Assembly: GCA_946500295.1 (NCBI GenBank)
Contig: CAMMVF010000002.1
Coordinates: forward strand, 62,001-126,000
Direction: 5' to 3'
Source of the DNA: an uncultured Clostridia bacterium
GTDB lineage: Bacteria > Bacillota > Clostridia > Oscillospirales > Acutalibacteraceae
DNA: 64,000 bases
The notes under the pieces were generated by a model. That model was given only the letters and a program-made list of their open reading frames with translations. It ran no database searches and was not told where the DNA came from. Position numbers and translations under genes: made by a program. Below are positions 9,327 to 19,130 of this stretch, in pieces (positions within the stretch are counted from its first letter, which is position 1; the number at the start of each line of letters is the position of its first letter).

Positions 9327-10070
9327 TCAAACACTTCCTTCTGTACTTTGCACCATTTCCAACACCTGCGAAATTGTCATTACCTGCTCCTGTGGCGCTC
9401 CAATCAGCACCACTTGAATATGGCATTTTTTCGCCGCAGCGATTTTTTCCTCTACACCGCCTCGTTTTCCGCTGTCTTTTGAAACCAATACTGCAATTTG
9501 ATATTTCTGAATCAGCGAAATTGTATCATCTTCAGAAAACGGAGGCATGGCATAAATCAAATGCGAGCGTGAGTTTGCCGCTATACGGCGAGAATCCTCA
9601 GTATCCAAAATCCTAGCCCAACCCCTTGATACAAAATCTTTTACATGCGTTTCATAAAAAGACAGTGTATTCACACCCGTTGTCAGCAAAATATTTCCTT
9701 TCATCTGCGACAGGCATTTTGCGGCTTCCTCCTTTGACTGCACCCGAATGATACCTGAGTAATCATATTCAAGCCGAGGTCTGCCCAAGCGGAAATATGG
9801 AATATCAAGAGCATTGCAAGCCTTTCTCACCACAGCCGTAACCTCGAGCGCAAAGGGGTGAGAGGCGTCTATAACCGCGTCCATTCCCAGCAGTGCGGAT
9901 TTAAAGCCGTACTCATCAAGTCTCCCGACCAGAACCTTGCAGCTTGCGTTTTTTAGGATTTCTCCGCCGTATTCCGTCGCCACAAACGCCGTAATTTCGT
10001 ATGTATCGGGCAAGCGGCGAATAAGCTCCGTGGCTTCGCTTGTTCCGGCTATCACTGCAACTCGCTTCAT
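9327..10070 (-). CDS. cbiJ: Cobalt-precorrin-6A reductase
   Basis: NADH/NADPH-dependent reduction of cobalt-precorrin-6A to 6B. 247 residues. The N-terminal AVIAGTSEATELI is the CobK/CbiJ nucleotide-binding start; DASHPFALEVTA is the second family motif. It begins with an ATGA overlap with the cbiH stop and is followed by cobT after 1 nt. Confidence 0.95.
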   Translation of the reverse strand: MKRVAVIAGTSEATELIRRLPDTYEITAFVATEYGGEILKNASCKVLVGRLDEYGFKSALLGMDAVIDASHPFALEVTAVVRKACNALDIPYFRLGRPRLEYDYSGIIRVQSKEEAAKCLSQMKGNILLTTGVNTLSFYETHVKDFVSRGWARILDTEDSRRIAANSRSHLIYAMPPFSEDDTISLIQKYQIAVLVSKDSGKRGGVEEKIAAAKKCHIQVVLIGAPQEQVMTISQVLEMVQSTEGSV

Positions 10071-10822
10071 ACATCTGCTCCCGAATCGGTCACACAGTAG
10101 CCCCTGGGGGTAATCATCTTTCCGTTTTTAACATAGGTTTGCGAATTTCCGATTAACACCACACAGAACATATCCACCGGCTCGTCCTTGAGCTGACCCA
10201 AGGTAGTTATCCAAGCCTTTTGATCTGAACGTCCGGCATTGCGGACAATCCCCACCGGAGTTTTCTCCGCTCGGTGCTTTAAAATCAACTGCGCCGCCTG
10301 CTCCAGATACTCAGTTCTTGAGCGGGATTTGGGATTGTACAGGCAAATTACAAAATCCGCCTCGGCTGCGCAGGAAACACGGCGGTATATCAGCTCAAGG
10401 GAAGTCATGCAGTCGCTGAGACTGATAACGGCAAAATCGTGCATAAGCGGAGCTCCCAGCACCGCAGCCGCCGCACTCGCCGCCGTGACCCCGGGTACGG
10501 CGATAACCTCCAAATCGGCGTGCATTTCCTCGATAACCTCCAGCATCACCCCAGCCATACCGTAAATACCGCTGTCTCCGCTGGAAACCATCGCTACCGT
10601 CTTACCCTGCAGCGCTTCCTCCACAGCCGCCCGGCATCTATCCACCTCTTTTCTCATAGGAGTAGCATAAAACTCTTTTTCGGGAAACTGCTCTTTGAGC
10701 AGCTTGACGTAGGTGGTATATCCAACCACCAAATCCGCCTGCTCAATCACGGAAATCGCCTGCTGCGTCATATACGCCCTCTCTCCGGGACCGAAGCCTA
10801 CAATGTATATTACCTGTTTCAT
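10067..10822 (-). CDS. cbiH: Cobalt-precorrin-3 C17-methyltransferase
   Basis: SAM-dependent methylation at C17 with ring contraction. 251 residues from the ATG at 10822, which has AGGAGG 7 nt upstream; the longer reading frame runs back into cbiG without a ribosome site. Tetrapyrrole methylase motifs: YIVGFGPGERAYMT at the N-terminus, MVSSGDSGIYGMAG near residue 85 (the SSGDxGIYGMA signature) and AVPGVTAASAAAAVLG. Confidence 0.95.
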   Translation of the reverse strand: MKQVIYIVGFGPGERAYMTQQAISVIEQADLVVGYTTYVKLLKEQFPEKEFYATPMRKEVDRCRAAVEEALQGKTVAMVSSGDSGIYGMAGVMLEVIEEMHADLEVIAVPGVTAASAAAAVLGAPLMHDFAVISLSDCMTSLELIYRRVSCAAEADFVICLYNPKSRSRTEYLEQAAQLILKHRAEKTPVGIVRNAGRSDQKAWITTLGQLKDEPVDMFCVVLIGNSQTYVKNGKMITPRGYCVTDSGADV

Positions 10823-10836
10823 AACTTTTCCTCCTG

Positions 10837-11835
10837 CTAAAGCTTTAGCGGCGGCAGTGCAAGCCGACAGGCGGCTATTGTCACACCGCTGTATTTCACC
10901 TTTCCCGTCAACACCGTTCCACAGTTTGACGCCAAGTAGCTGCAAGCCTCTGCAACTGACTTAAGACCCGTAGTCCGCATGACAAACTCAGACGATGAAA
11001 AGGGATAATCACAGCTTTTTATCTCCTCGTCAGATACGATTTCAAGCTGTACTTTAAGCTTTTTACAAAGCTTTATAATCGCCTCCTCGTCCTGCTTCAA
11101 CCCGATTGTAGCAATTTTCGCCACTGAAAGAGGGCTGAGCTTATAGCTTTGCATAAATTCAGTAAAGCAAGCTTTCAGATGCTTCGTCTCTGTGTTTTTC
11201 TTGCATCCTATGCCGATAACAAGGCTTTTAGGGCGAAGGTATAAGACCTTAACATCTTTATTTTCCAAAAAAATTCTGTCGGAGACTACCACCGTGAATT
11301 TCCCCGAAGGCTTCTTTGTCAGGCAAAGCTGAGGATGAGTACACGGGTCGGACAGGGGAATATCAGTGTAAAGCTCGACCGTTTTCCCTTCAAGCAATGC
11401 GCCGCTGATATATTTTAGCGTACCCAGGTTTTCTATGACCAGCCGGTTGCGCTTTGCTATCTCGTCAAAGGCAGGCACTCCCTGTACATCAGTAGCCGTC
11501 GTGATTACGGGGGTTGCACCGATTTCAGCGGCGATTTTCCTCGTCAAGTCGTTCGCTCCTCCCAGATGACCCGACAGCAGACTGATAACGTGCCTGCCCT
11601 GCTGATCAAGCACAACCACGGCGGGATCTGAGGCTTTGGACTTTAAAAGCGGAGCGATGGTTCTAACTACAATGCCCGTTGCCATAATAAAAACAAGGGC
11701 GTCGTACTGATCAAAATCACGCCGCACCGTCTTAGCAAAATCCTCCTTAGGCTCGACCACTCCTCCAAAATGAGTCTGCAAACGCTGCGCCAGCTCCTTA
11801 CCCTGAGGGGTCAGCCAGAAATACGCAATCCTCAT
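10837..11835 (-). CDS. cbiG: Cobalt-precorrin-5A hydrolase
   Basis: Opens the delta-lactone of cobalt-precorrin-5A and releases the C20 carbon as acetaldehyde. 332 residues with the usual three parts: an N-terminal domain (about 1-130) with the LSGHLGGANDLT motif, a middle linker, and the C-terminal CbiG_C/CobE-like domain (about 205-325) with IGIGCKKNTETKHL. The ATG overlaps the cbiF stop by 4 nt. Confidence 0.95.
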   Translation of the reverse strand: MRIAYFWLTPQGKELAQRLQTHFGGVVEPKEDFAKTVRRDFDQYDALVFIMATGIVVRTIAPLLKSKASDPAVVVLDQQGRHVISLLSGHLGGANDLTRKIAAEIGATPVITTATDVQGVPAFDEIAKRNRLVIENLGTLKYISGALLEGKTVELYTDIPLSDPCTHPQLCLTKKPSGKFTVVVSDRIFLENKDVKVLYLRPKSLVIGIGCKKNTETKHLKACFTEFMQSYKLSPLSVAKIATIGLKQDEEAIIKLCKKLKVQLEIVSDEEIKSCDYPFSSSEFVMRTTGLKSVAEACSYLASNCGTVLTGKVKYSGVTIAACRLALPPLKL

Positions 11836-12587
11836 TCGGAAACACCCTGACGAAATTCATGCGTAAAGGTCTTGTCGTACAGCTTAGACAATTCATATGA
11901 ATCGCCGAGAAAATCGCCCACCGTAACAAGGGCAGTCTTTGAAATGCCCGCTTCCTTGACCTTTTGAGCTATATCGCTTAGCGTGCCTGTCACAATCTTC
12001 TGCTCAGGCCAGCTCGCCTTATAAATTACTGCAACCGGGGTTGTCTTGGGATAAGAGGTGCAAAGGCGACGAACAAGCTCTTCTATTCTGCCCACCGAAA
12101 GGAACATTATCATAGTCGCCCGGTGTTTTGCAAGCTGTTCAATACTCTCCCGCTCCGGCACAGGGGTTCTGCCCTCCATACGAGTTAAAATAACTGTCTG
12201 CGACACATTCGGCAGGGTGTATTCCTTTTGCATTGCCGCCGCAGCCGCAAGGAAGGAGCTTACCCCCGGTACAACCTCATGCTCGATCTCCATGCGGTCC
12301 AGCGCGTCGAGCTGCTCCCTGATAGCACCGTAAATGGATGAGTCCCCGGTATGCACCCGAACGGTAGTCTTTCCCTGAGCTTCAGCATCACGCATGACAT
12401 CGAGCACTTCCTCAAGGGTCATGCCTGCGCTGTCATAGATAACGCACCCGGGCTTTACATCCGACAGCACGGCAGGATTTACAAGAGAACCCGCATATAT
12501 CACCACGTCTGCATTATCAATCAGCCGCTTTCCCTTTATTGTCAAAAGCTCAGGATCTCCTGCGCCTGCTCCAACAAAATATACCAT
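11832..12587 (-). CDS. cbiF: Cobalt-precorrin-4 C11-methyltransferase
   Basis: SAM-dependent methylation at C11. 251 residues. Tetrapyrrole methylase motifs: VYFVGAGAGDPELLTIKG at the start, HTGDSSIYGAIREQ in the middle, VVPGVSSFLAAAA. The start codon shares one base with the cbiL stop (TAATG). One of four separate class III methylases in this operon. Confidence 0.96.
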   Translation of the reverse strand: MVYFVGAGAGDPELLTIKGKRLIDNADVVIYAGSLVNPAVLSDVKPGCVIYDSAGMTLEEVLDVMRDAEAQGKTTVRVHTGDSSIYGAIREQLDALDRMEIEHEVVPGVSSFLAAAAAMQKEYTLPNVSQTVILTRMEGRTPVPERESIEQLAKHRATMIMFLSVGRIEELVRRLCTSYPKTTPVAVIYKASWPEQKIVTGTLSDIAQKVKEAGISKTALVTVGDFLGDSYELSKLYDKTFTHEFRQGVSE

Positions 12588-13288
12588 TATCTCAGTCCTC
12601 CTTTTTTTATCAGCAATGTTGTAAAATACGAGCGGTACTTAGCTAGCGGCTTGCCGATATATTCATCAGGCATACCTACATTGCACAGCATTACGGTATG
12701 TTCAAGCAAGCCACGCTGCTGAAGAACAGGCAAAAGCCACTCAAGCGCCCGCCCCGCTTTCATAATTACCAGATTATCAAACTGCTCCAGAGCCTGCTCG
12801 ATTGATTTTTGCGACCCGACACCGGGCAGTACCAGCAGGGATTCTTCGTTTTCACAAAGGCTGTACTGAGTTTTAGCCGCTCCGGCACAAAAGGACGGGA
12901 TACCCGCAACAACCGTTGTTTCATAGCCCTTCAAAGCCACCATCTGGCGCACATAGGTTGCAGTGCTGTAAACGGAGACGTCTCCCAAAGTCACCATCGC
13001 TACCTTTTTTCCGTCGTCCAAGGCTTTATAAACCGAATCCAGCGCTCCAGAACGCAGGTAAGAGCGGTAATCGGCGCCCCGCTTCATGGGGAAAACCACT
13101 TCCATTTTTTCCGCCTGCGACATATCCGCCGCCTGCTCGGCTATTGCATATGCAGATGAACTCTCCCCTGGCTGTTTAACCGGAATAACCACCACGTCTG
13201 CACTTTCTAAAATCCGCTTTGCTTTCAGCGTCATATCCTCGGGGTCGCCCGGACCGACCCCGACCGCATAAAACATTCCCTTTTTCAT
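12587..13288 (-). CDS. cbiL: Cobalt-precorrin-2 C20-methyltransferase
   Basis: SAM-dependent methylation at C20, the first dedicated step after cobalt insertion. 233 residues; MFYAVGVGPGDPEDMTLKAK is the tetrapyrrole methylase start, TLGDVSVYSTATY the LGD motif, and VVAGIPSFCAGAA follows. AAGGAG lies 6 nt before the ATG. It is 3 nt after cbiET. Confidence 0.95.
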   Translation of the reverse strand: MKKGMFYAVGVGPGDPEDMTLKAKRILESADVVVIPVKQPGESSSAYAIAEQAADMSQAEKMEVVFPMKRGADYRSYLRSGALDSVYKALDDGKKVAMVTLGDVSVYSTATYVRQMVALKGYETTVVAGIPSFCAGAAKTQYSLCENEESLLVLPGVGSQKSIEQALEQFDNLVIMKAGRALEWLLPVLQQRGLLEHTVMLCNVGMPDEYIGKPLAKYRSYFTTLLIKKGGLR

Positions 13289-13291
13289 TTC

Positions 13292-14497
13292 CTACTCCTT
13301 TGTCTCGCACGAAAACAACATGACCGGATGATTCCCGTCCAGCACATGGTAGCTTCCGACCTGTTTCCCTCGGCTCACTGCAAGCTGTACGACCTCAAAT
13401 TGCGGCAAATGCACAAGAAGCGGATACAGCTCAGCCTGCGTTTCCAAGGTTACAGTGCTGACGACCAACCTGATCTTTTTCGGCAGCTTGCAAATTGTTT
13501 CAAGCAGCTGTGGCATTGCGCCACCGCTTCCGCCGATAAATACACAGTCGGGTATCGGGAGATTTGTAATCTCCTGTTCAGCCCTGCCCGGGACTATGCT
13601 GAGATTCGTTGTCTGAAAATATTCTTTGTTTTTATTTAATATCTCAAGCGCGGCTTCCTTATACTCGACAGCATAAACACTGCCGAAGGGGCAGGCTCTG
13701 GCACATTCAACCGATATGCTTCCCGTCCCTGCGCCTATATCCCAAACTACGCTGTCCGGCGAAAGTCTCAGCTTGCTGATAATCACCGCTCTCACCTCCT
13801 CTTTGGTCATGGGCGAGGAATTTCGCAGAAATGCGCTGTCGGGCAAAAGAGCCGGCCTTAAAACCGCCCTCGGAGCTTTGTTTTTCACCGCCGCAGTGCA
13901 AAGAGAGGGATTGTCTTCATATTCAAATTCCGACGGCTTGCCGTGCCAAAGTCTCTGCTCTGGATAGGTCAAATCCGCTCCTACAAACAGCTCTGTCTCC
14001 TCCAAGCCGTATTTAAGCAATGCCGAGGCTATCTCCTTAGGTCCCTTGGTTTTGGAGCAGAAGAAGAATGTTACAGCATTTTCCGAAACGGTACGGGCTA
14101 TCGCTCCGTCGGTACAGTCCCTGCCGTGAATACTGAGTATAGCCGCATCCTCCATTGTAAGCCCAAAGGCCGCTCCCAGCAGCTGCAGAGAGCCCACTCC
14201 CGGAATCACACGCATCGGCAACTTGGGGTAGCGGTTTAAAATTGTACGGCACAGGCTGTACATCAGCGGGTCGCCTGAAACGACAATGCCTATACTTCCC
14301 CGCTCAAGCCACTCGGGCAGCTTCTCGATAAGCTCGGAGACGCTTGGCATGGGTTTTGTGTTTTTTAAATTTACCAGCCTTAAAAATCTCTCGGAGGCAA
14401 TAACACAGTCAACTTGTTCAAGCGCCTGCTTTGCCGCCGGGAGCAAATACTCAGCCGTACCGCTTCCACCGCCCACAAGTATCAATTCATGCTGCAT
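13292..14497 (-). CDS. cbiET: Fused cobalt-precorrin-7 C5-methyltransferase / precorrin-6B C15-methyltransferase (decarboxylating)
   Basis: Bifunctional: the N-terminal CbiE half (about 1-205) methylates C5, the C-terminal CbiT half (about 210-400) methylates C15 and decarboxylates the C12 acetate. CbiE motifs: ELILVGGGSGTAEYLLPAA and VVSGDPLMYS. CbiT has the class I SAM-binding site VVWDIGAGTGSISVECA and the later DCVFIGGSGG. The same order is found in aerobic CobL. The ATG at 14497 follows AAAGGAG by 8 nt; the upstream in-frame GTG at 14506 has none. The 5-prime end overlaps the cbiD 3-prime end by 16 nt. Confidence 0.95.
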   Translation of the reverse strand: MQHELILVGGGSGTAEYLLPAAKQALEQVDCVIASERFLRLVNLKNTKPMPSVSELIEKLPEWLERGSIGIVVSGDPLMYSLCRTILNRYPKLPMRVIPGVGSLQLLGAAFGLTMEDAAILSIHGRDCTDGAIARTVSENAVTFFFCSKTKGPKEIASALLKYGLEETELFVGADLTYPEQRLWHGKPSEFEYEDNPSLCTAAVKNKAPRAVLRPALLPDSAFLRNSSPMTKEEVRAVIISKLRLSPDSVVWDIGAGTGSISVECARACPFGSVYAVEYKEAALEILNKNKEYFQTTNLSIVPGRAEQEITNLPIPDCVFIGGSGGAMPQLLETICKLPKKIRLVVSTVTLETQAELYPLLVHLPQFEVVQLAVSRGKQVGSYHVLDGNHPVMLFSCETKE

Positions 14498-15573
14498 AGA
14501 CTCCACTCCTTTATCACTGTATCTGCCAAACGGCTCTTTGCCAAAAGTCGGCTGCGCTCATCTATGAGAAGCATACCCACCTGAAGCTTACCATGAGTTC
14601 GGCGCATACAGTTCTCACAACCGCTTTCCACAACAGACTTCCAGACGGTCTCTCTCAGTTTAAATTTCTCAAGTAATTCCTGCATTTGTACTGTGGTATT
14701 ACAATTATACAGCTGCCTTACCTGAGAGGTGGAAGCTCCTGCTAAAGCCGCATGGGTGCAAATCACCTCACGCTGACCTCCCGCAATATGGCTGTGCAAA
14801 TTCATAATATCCGCCGCCGGCTTTGAAAGCTTCCCCGGCCGCCCGACAATGAGAACATGGGTAAACTCCATCTCTTCCGCACGGTCGAGCAGATATCCGA
14901 GATAATTACTGCACAACACGATACCGCCGCAGTCGGGGTATTGATTTTTTAGGTAGCTTTCGCCCGAATAGCCGGTAACAAAGGCGCAAGCCGCGCCGTA
15001 CTCCGCCCGGCACATCGAAAGTTCCAATCGCAGAGATTCCCTGACCGCTTCCTCACTCATCGGGCGAACAATACCGGTAGTTCCTAAAACGGAAAGTCCG
15101 CCCTCAATTCCGAGTCTCCCGTTAAACGTACGCACGGCAAGATACGAACCATTCGGAATTGATACAGTCACCACGGCGGCACGAGAACCTATAACCGAAC
15201 GCACAGCTTTTTCTATCATCTTCCTCGGCACAGGGTTAATAGCCGCCTCACCCGGCGGGAGCTTCAAGCCCTTTCGGGTAATCACTCCCACTCCCTCTCC
15301 TGCGCAAAATTCAAGCTTCCCGTCCTCGGAAGAAATATCGACCTTTGATATAACCAGACAGCCGTCGGTTTCATCCGGGTCGTCTCCTGCATCCTTAACA
15401 ACTCCACAAGCTCCTTCGGACAACGGTTGAATGTCCAGGTGCAAAATAACTCCGGCGGGCGTTTCGAGCTCAACCTGCGAGGGACATTCGCCGGTCGTCT
15501 GCCACAGCACGGAGGCTAAGCTTGCCGCCGCCGCACAAGACCCGGTGGTATATCCCTCTCTCAGCGGCTTCAT
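14482..15573 (-). CDS. cbiD: Cobalt-precorrin-5B (C1)-methyltransferase
   Basis: Methylates C1 in the anaerobic route; its presence marks the cobalt-early pathway. 363 residues. LREGYTTGSCAAAA at the N-terminus is the CbiD signature, and INPVPRKMIEKAV and LIVGRPGKLSKPAADIMN are family segments. It starts with an ATGA overlap with cbiP and ends inside the 5-prime end of cbiET. Confidence 0.96.
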   Translation of the reverse strand: MKPLREGYTTGSCAAAASLASVLWQTTGECPSQVELETPAGVILHLDIQPLSEGACGVVKDAGDDPDETDGCLVISKVDISSEDGKLEFCAGEGVGVITRKGLKLPPGEAAINPVPRKMIEKAVRSVIGSRAAVVTVSIPNGSYLAVRTFNGRLGIEGGLSVLGTTGIVRPMSEEAVRESLRLELSMCRAEYGAACAFVTGYSGESYLKNQYPDCGGIVLCSNYLGYLLDRAEEMEFTHVLIVGRPGKLSKPAADIMNLHSHIAGGQREVICTHAALAGASTSQVRQLYNCNTTVQMQELLEKFKLRETVWKSVVESGCENCMRRTHGKLQVGMLLIDERSRLLAKSRLADTVIKEWSLCSMN

Positions 15574-17087
15574 GCTTTAACCTCCCTGCGGTTTAAGATG
15601 TCGTAGATTTTATTCATATCAAGATTTTCTCTTAGTATATCCGCAAGCTTGTCATACTGCTGTTGTTTATATGCTTCCAAATCAAAGGGCTTAAATTCAT
15701 CGGCGTTTACACCCTTTCTCTTCAAAAGCGCCTGTACCATACCCTGAGCCATTTCCGAATTATCAAAAATTCCGTGCAGATATGAACCGAACACCGTGCC
15801 ATCCGCATTGCAGTAGCCGTCTGTTTCGCCGGTTTCCAGCACGGTAAAAGGCACTGCTTCGTCAAGCCCCTTGGTTTCGCCCATGTGGATTTCATAGCCG
15901 CTCACCGAAAGTCCTGACAGCTCTTCAAAGACGCCGTTGACAGAACAGATGACACCGTTCATACGGGTTCTGCGCTTTTGCGGCAGGAAAACGGTTTCCG
16001 TATCGAGCAAGCCCATACCCCGCATAGAGCCGCCGTCCTCAACACCCTGTGGGTCGGAAAGGGTTCTTCCGAGCATCTGAAAGCCTCCGCAGACGCCAAA
16101 CACAACACTTCCCTTTTCATGCTGTTTTAGAATTTCCGCTTCAATACCGTTTTGGCGCATCCAGCGTAGATCAGCCATTGTATTTTTTGTACCCGGGAGC
16201 AAAATTATATCAGGACTCCCCATCTCCCGTGCCTGCGTGACATAGCGTACCGAAACTCCGTCAATTCGCTCAAGCACCTCAAAATCGGTGAAGTTTGAAA
16301 TCCTCGGCAGACGAATCACCGCCAGATCAAGCTTTGCGTCCTTTTGCACCCTGCGGCGGGTAAGCCTGTCGGAAAGGCTGTCCTCGTCGTCCAAGTCGAG
16401 CTGCGCATAGGGAACTACTCCCAGCACAGGCACTCCAGTCAGCTCCTCAAGCATTTTAAGCCCCGGCTTTAAAATCTCCACATCGCCTCGGAATTTATTG
16501 ATAACGATCCCTCGTATCCTCCTGCGCTCCTCTTCGTCCATCAACATGATGGTGCCGTAAAGCGAGGCAAACACACCGCCTCTGTCAATATCTCCTACAA
16601 GTATCACGGGCGAATCGGAGAGCTTAGCCATACCCATGTTTACTATATCTACATCTTTAAGATTTATCTCGGCAGGACTGCCTGCACCCTCGAGCACAAC
16701 TGCGTCATTTTCCTGTGCAAGAGAATTAAAAGCTTTCATAATATGGGGGATTAATTCTTCCTTTTTGGTATAATATTCCCTCACTCCCATCGTACCGTAG
16801 ACTTCTCCGTTTACGATAACCTGAGAGCCGCTGTCGCTGTTGGGCTTGAGTAGAATCGGATTCATTCGCACATCCGGCTCAACCTTGGCGGCTTCCGCCT
16901 GCATTACCTGCGCCCGACCCATTTCCAAGCCGTCGGCGGTAATATAGGAATTAAGCGCCATGTTCTGTGATTTAAACGGTACGGTACGCAGTCCATCCTG
17001 CCGAAATATACGGCACAGTCCGGCCGTGATAAAGCTCTTTCCGGCAGAGGACATCGTTCCAACCACCATAATAGATTTTGCAGCCAT
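15570..17087 (-). CDS. cbiP: Cobyric acid synthase (glutamine-hydrolysing)
   Basis: Amidates four side chains of adenosylcobyrinic a,c-diamide using glutamine and ATP. About 505 residues. N-terminal ATPase domain with IMVVGTMSSAGKSFITAGL (dethiobiotin synthetase-like P-loop) and PFKSQNMALNSYI; C-terminal glutamine amidotransferase with the nucleophile Cys in VFGVCGGFQMLG and the His in GSYLHGIFDN. The ATG at 17087 has AAGGAG 9 nt upstream and shares one base with the cobD stop (TGATG). Confidence 0.96.
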   Translation of the reverse strand: MAAKSIMVVGTMSSAGKSFITAGLCRIFRQDGLRTVPFKSQNMALNSYITADGLEMGRAQVMQAEAAKVEPDVRMNPILLKPNSDSGSQVIVNGEVYGTMGVREYYTKKEELIPHIMKAFNSLAQENDAVVLEGAGSPAEINLKDVDIVNMGMAKLSDSPVILVGDIDRGGVFASLYGTIMLMDEEERRRIRGIVINKFRGDVEILKPGLKMLEELTGVPVLGVVPYAQLDLDDEDSLSDRLTRRRVQKDAKLDLAVIRLPRISNFTDFEVLERIDGVSVRYVTQAREMGSPDIILLPGTKNTMADLRWMRQNGIEAEILKQHEKGSVVFGVCGGFQMLGRTLSDPQGVEDGGSMRGMGLLDTETVFLPQKRRTRMNGVICSVNGVFEELSGLSVSGYEIHMGETKGLDEAVPFTVLETGETDGYCNADGTVFGSYLHGIFDNSEMAQGMVQALLKRKGVNADEFKPFDLEAYKQQQYDKLADILRENLDMNKIYDILNRREVKA

Positions 17088-18151
17088 CAAAAAGCACTCC
17101 TTTCACCGACAATCTCCTGCAAACAGCTCAGGAAGTATTCGTTTTCGCCATGCGTGCGAACCGCCGCACGGTAGTAATCCGCATCAAGTCCCTGATAATT
17201 GTCGCAGTGCCTTAGCAGAATACGATTTTTCAAAAGCCTCTTATCCAAATCCCCACATCCCTGCGCTTGAAAGAAAACATAATTAGCATGAGGCTCCCAA
17301 ACACGAAAGCCCAATCGCCTCAATCCGTTATAGAGGTATTGCCTCTCCTGCTGTAAAAATTCAATAAACTGCCGCCTGTACTTCTCGTCCTTTAAAGCCG
17401 CACAGCCTGCCGCATTCGCCAGCGTACTCACCGGCCAAGGCTGTCCCGTAGTTCGGACACGCTCGACCATGTCCGAATCGGCGCAAATACCGTAGCCCAG
17501 CCTCAGTCCCGGTACGGCATAAAGCTTGGTCATGGATTTGAGTATGAATAAATTGGGGTAAGAGTTGATTTTTGCAATCATAGAGTATTCATCCCCCGAC
17601 ATATCCAAAAAGCACTCATCCAGTAAAACCGTGATTTTTTTTCGCTTCGCAGTATCCAAAATTTTGTATAAAAGCCCTGTCTCAATCAAACTGCCTGTCG
17701 GGTTGTTAGGGTTGCAAAGCGCCAAAAAATCATAATCTCCGTCGGATATTTCCTGCACCAAAGCCTCCGTAAGCTGAAAGGGCTTTTGCATTTCAAAGTA
17801 ATTTATCTTGCACCCACATTCCTCCAGCGCCTCGCCGTATTCCGAAAAGGTCGGCACGGGCACAATGGCGCTGCTCGGCGACGATGCGCGAACAAAGCGG
17901 AAAATAATGTCCGCTCCGCCGTTGCCGCAGACAATATGCTCGGGATTGACACGATGATACCGTGCAAGAGCTTCCCTAAGCTTGCGGCAATACGGGTCGG
18001 GATAATGCACCAGATTTTGTACAGAGTCCTCTATGGCACGCCGCACCGAAGCCGACACTCCAAAGGGATTGATATTTGCAGAGAAGTCTAATAATTCATC
18101 TGTTTGCAACAGTTCCTTTGCCGTATAAATATCTCCGCCATGCTTTTTCAT
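17087..18151 (-). CDS. cobD: Threonine-phosphate decarboxylase
   Basis: PLP enzyme that makes (R)-1-amino-2-propanol phosphate, the linker for the nucleotide loop. About 354 residues of the class I/II aminotransferase fold. Seen: LDFSANINPFGVS at the start, NPNNPTGSLIE, the Asp-containing VLLDECFLDMS, and the PLP lysine in FILKSMTKLYAVPGLRLGYG. The ATG at 18151, with GGGGGG before it, is preferred to a TTG at 18175 inside cbiB; this leaves 1 nt after the cbiB stop. Confidence 0.94.
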   Translation of the reverse strand: MKKHGGDIYTAKELLQTDELLDFSANINPFGVSASVRRAIEDSVQNLVHYPDPYCRKLREALARYHRVNPEHIVCGNGGADIIFRFVRASSPSSAIVPVPTFSEYGEALEECGCKINYFEMQKPFQLTEALVQEISDGDYDFLALCNPNNPTGSLIETGLLYKILDTAKRKKITVLLDECFLDMSGDEYSMIAKINSYPNLFILKSMTKLYAVPGLRLGYGICADSDMVERVRTTGQPWPVSTLANAAGCAALKDEKYRRQFIEFLQQERQYLYNGLRRLGFRVWEPHANYVFFQAQGCGDLDKRLLKNRILLRHCDNYQGLDADYYRAAVRTHGENEYFLSCLQEIVGERSAF

Positions 18152-18152
18152 C

Positions 18153-19130
18153 TTATCCCCCCCAGCAAAGTACAATGAGCAGCCGCACTGCGCCGAACAA
18201 AACCAGCAGTAAAACTGACGTCACTATCATCATGCGGTTGGTTCTGAGAATATCCTCAGCCTGAGCCGGTCGAAGCGGCTCTCCGATTGTCGGCTTTTCA
18301 ACTACTTTTCCAAAATATATATGAGCGCCGCCGAGCTGAATCCCCAAAGCGCCTGCCGCAACCGACTCAGTATGAGCAGAGTTTGGCGAGAGGTGATTTT
18401 TGCGGTCACTGAGAAAAACCCAAAGCGCACCGCTTGCGCTCATTTTCAAAATCCACGCAGAGACTATCATCAGCAGTCCGCAGATGCGAGCCGGAAGCCA
18501 GTTTGCTGCATCGTCCAGCTTTGCAGAGGCTTTTCCGAAATATTCGTATTTTTCATTGCGGTAGCCAACCATTGAATCAAGCGTATTAATCGCTTTATAG
18601 CACATTCCCAACGGCACGCCGCCCAAAAGCAGATACAGCAGCGGAGCTGCGACCCCGTCCGAGGTGTTTTCGGCAACTGTCTCAACGCACGCCTTTGTAA
18701 CCTCTTCTTCGTCCAAATCCTTTGTTTCTCTGCCAACCAGATAGGAAAGTCGTTTTCTTGCCATTGGCAGGTTCTTTTCACGCAGAGCCTGATACACTTT
18801 TCGGCTCTCCTGTGCCAGACAGCGAGTAGCCAAAATCTGATATGCCCAAAACGTATGCAGCGCAAACCAAAGCCAGAAGGAAATTTGATATGCTAAATAC
18901 AGTACCAAGCCGGAAATCACAAGGCTTAAAAGCGGAATCAACACTGCAAGCACAACTCCGCCAGCAAATTCACCTCGGGGCGATTTGGGAAACAAGCGGC
19001 GCAAAAGCCGCTGCGCTGCGGAAATCCCCCTGCCTATCCACACCACGGGATGAGGCATCCAGCTGGGGTCTCCCAGGCATAAATCGAGCAAAAAGCCCAG
19101 ACATACGCTAAGTAAAATCCACATAATCAC
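18153..19130 (-). CDS. cbiB: Adenosylcobinamide-phosphate synthase
   Basis: Membrane enzyme attaching aminopropanol (phosphate) to cobyric acid. 325 residues with about four or five hydrophobic segments. Family motifs: FLLDLCLGDPSWMPHPVVWIG at the N-terminus begins as in CbiB, then VGRETKDLDEEEVTKACVET, NTSDGVAAPLLY and AINTLDSMVGY. It begins with an ATGA overlap with the short cobU-like gene and is followed by cobD, which makes its aminopropanol substrate. Confidence 0.95.
   Translation of the reverse strand: MIMWILLSVCLGFLLDLCLGDPSWMPHPVVWIGRGISAAQRLLRRLFPKSPRGEFAGGVVLAVLIPLLSLVISGLVLYLAYQISFWLWFALHTFWAYQILATRCLAQESRKVYQALREKNLPMARKRLSYLVGRETKDLDEEEVTKACVETVAENTSDGVAAPLLYLLLGGVPLGMCYKAINTLDSMVGYRNEKYEYFGKASAKLDDAANWLPARICGLLMIVSAWILKMSASGALWVFLSDRKNHLSPNSAHTESVAAGALGIQLGGAHIYFGKVVEKPTIGEPLRPAQAEDILRTNRMMIVTSVLLLVLFGAVRLLIVLCWGG

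Noticed and set aside
18152..18175. Longer N-terminus of cobD from TTG at 18175.
   Set aside because: It lies inside cbiB, and the ATG at 18151 has a clear ribosome site and fits the family start.
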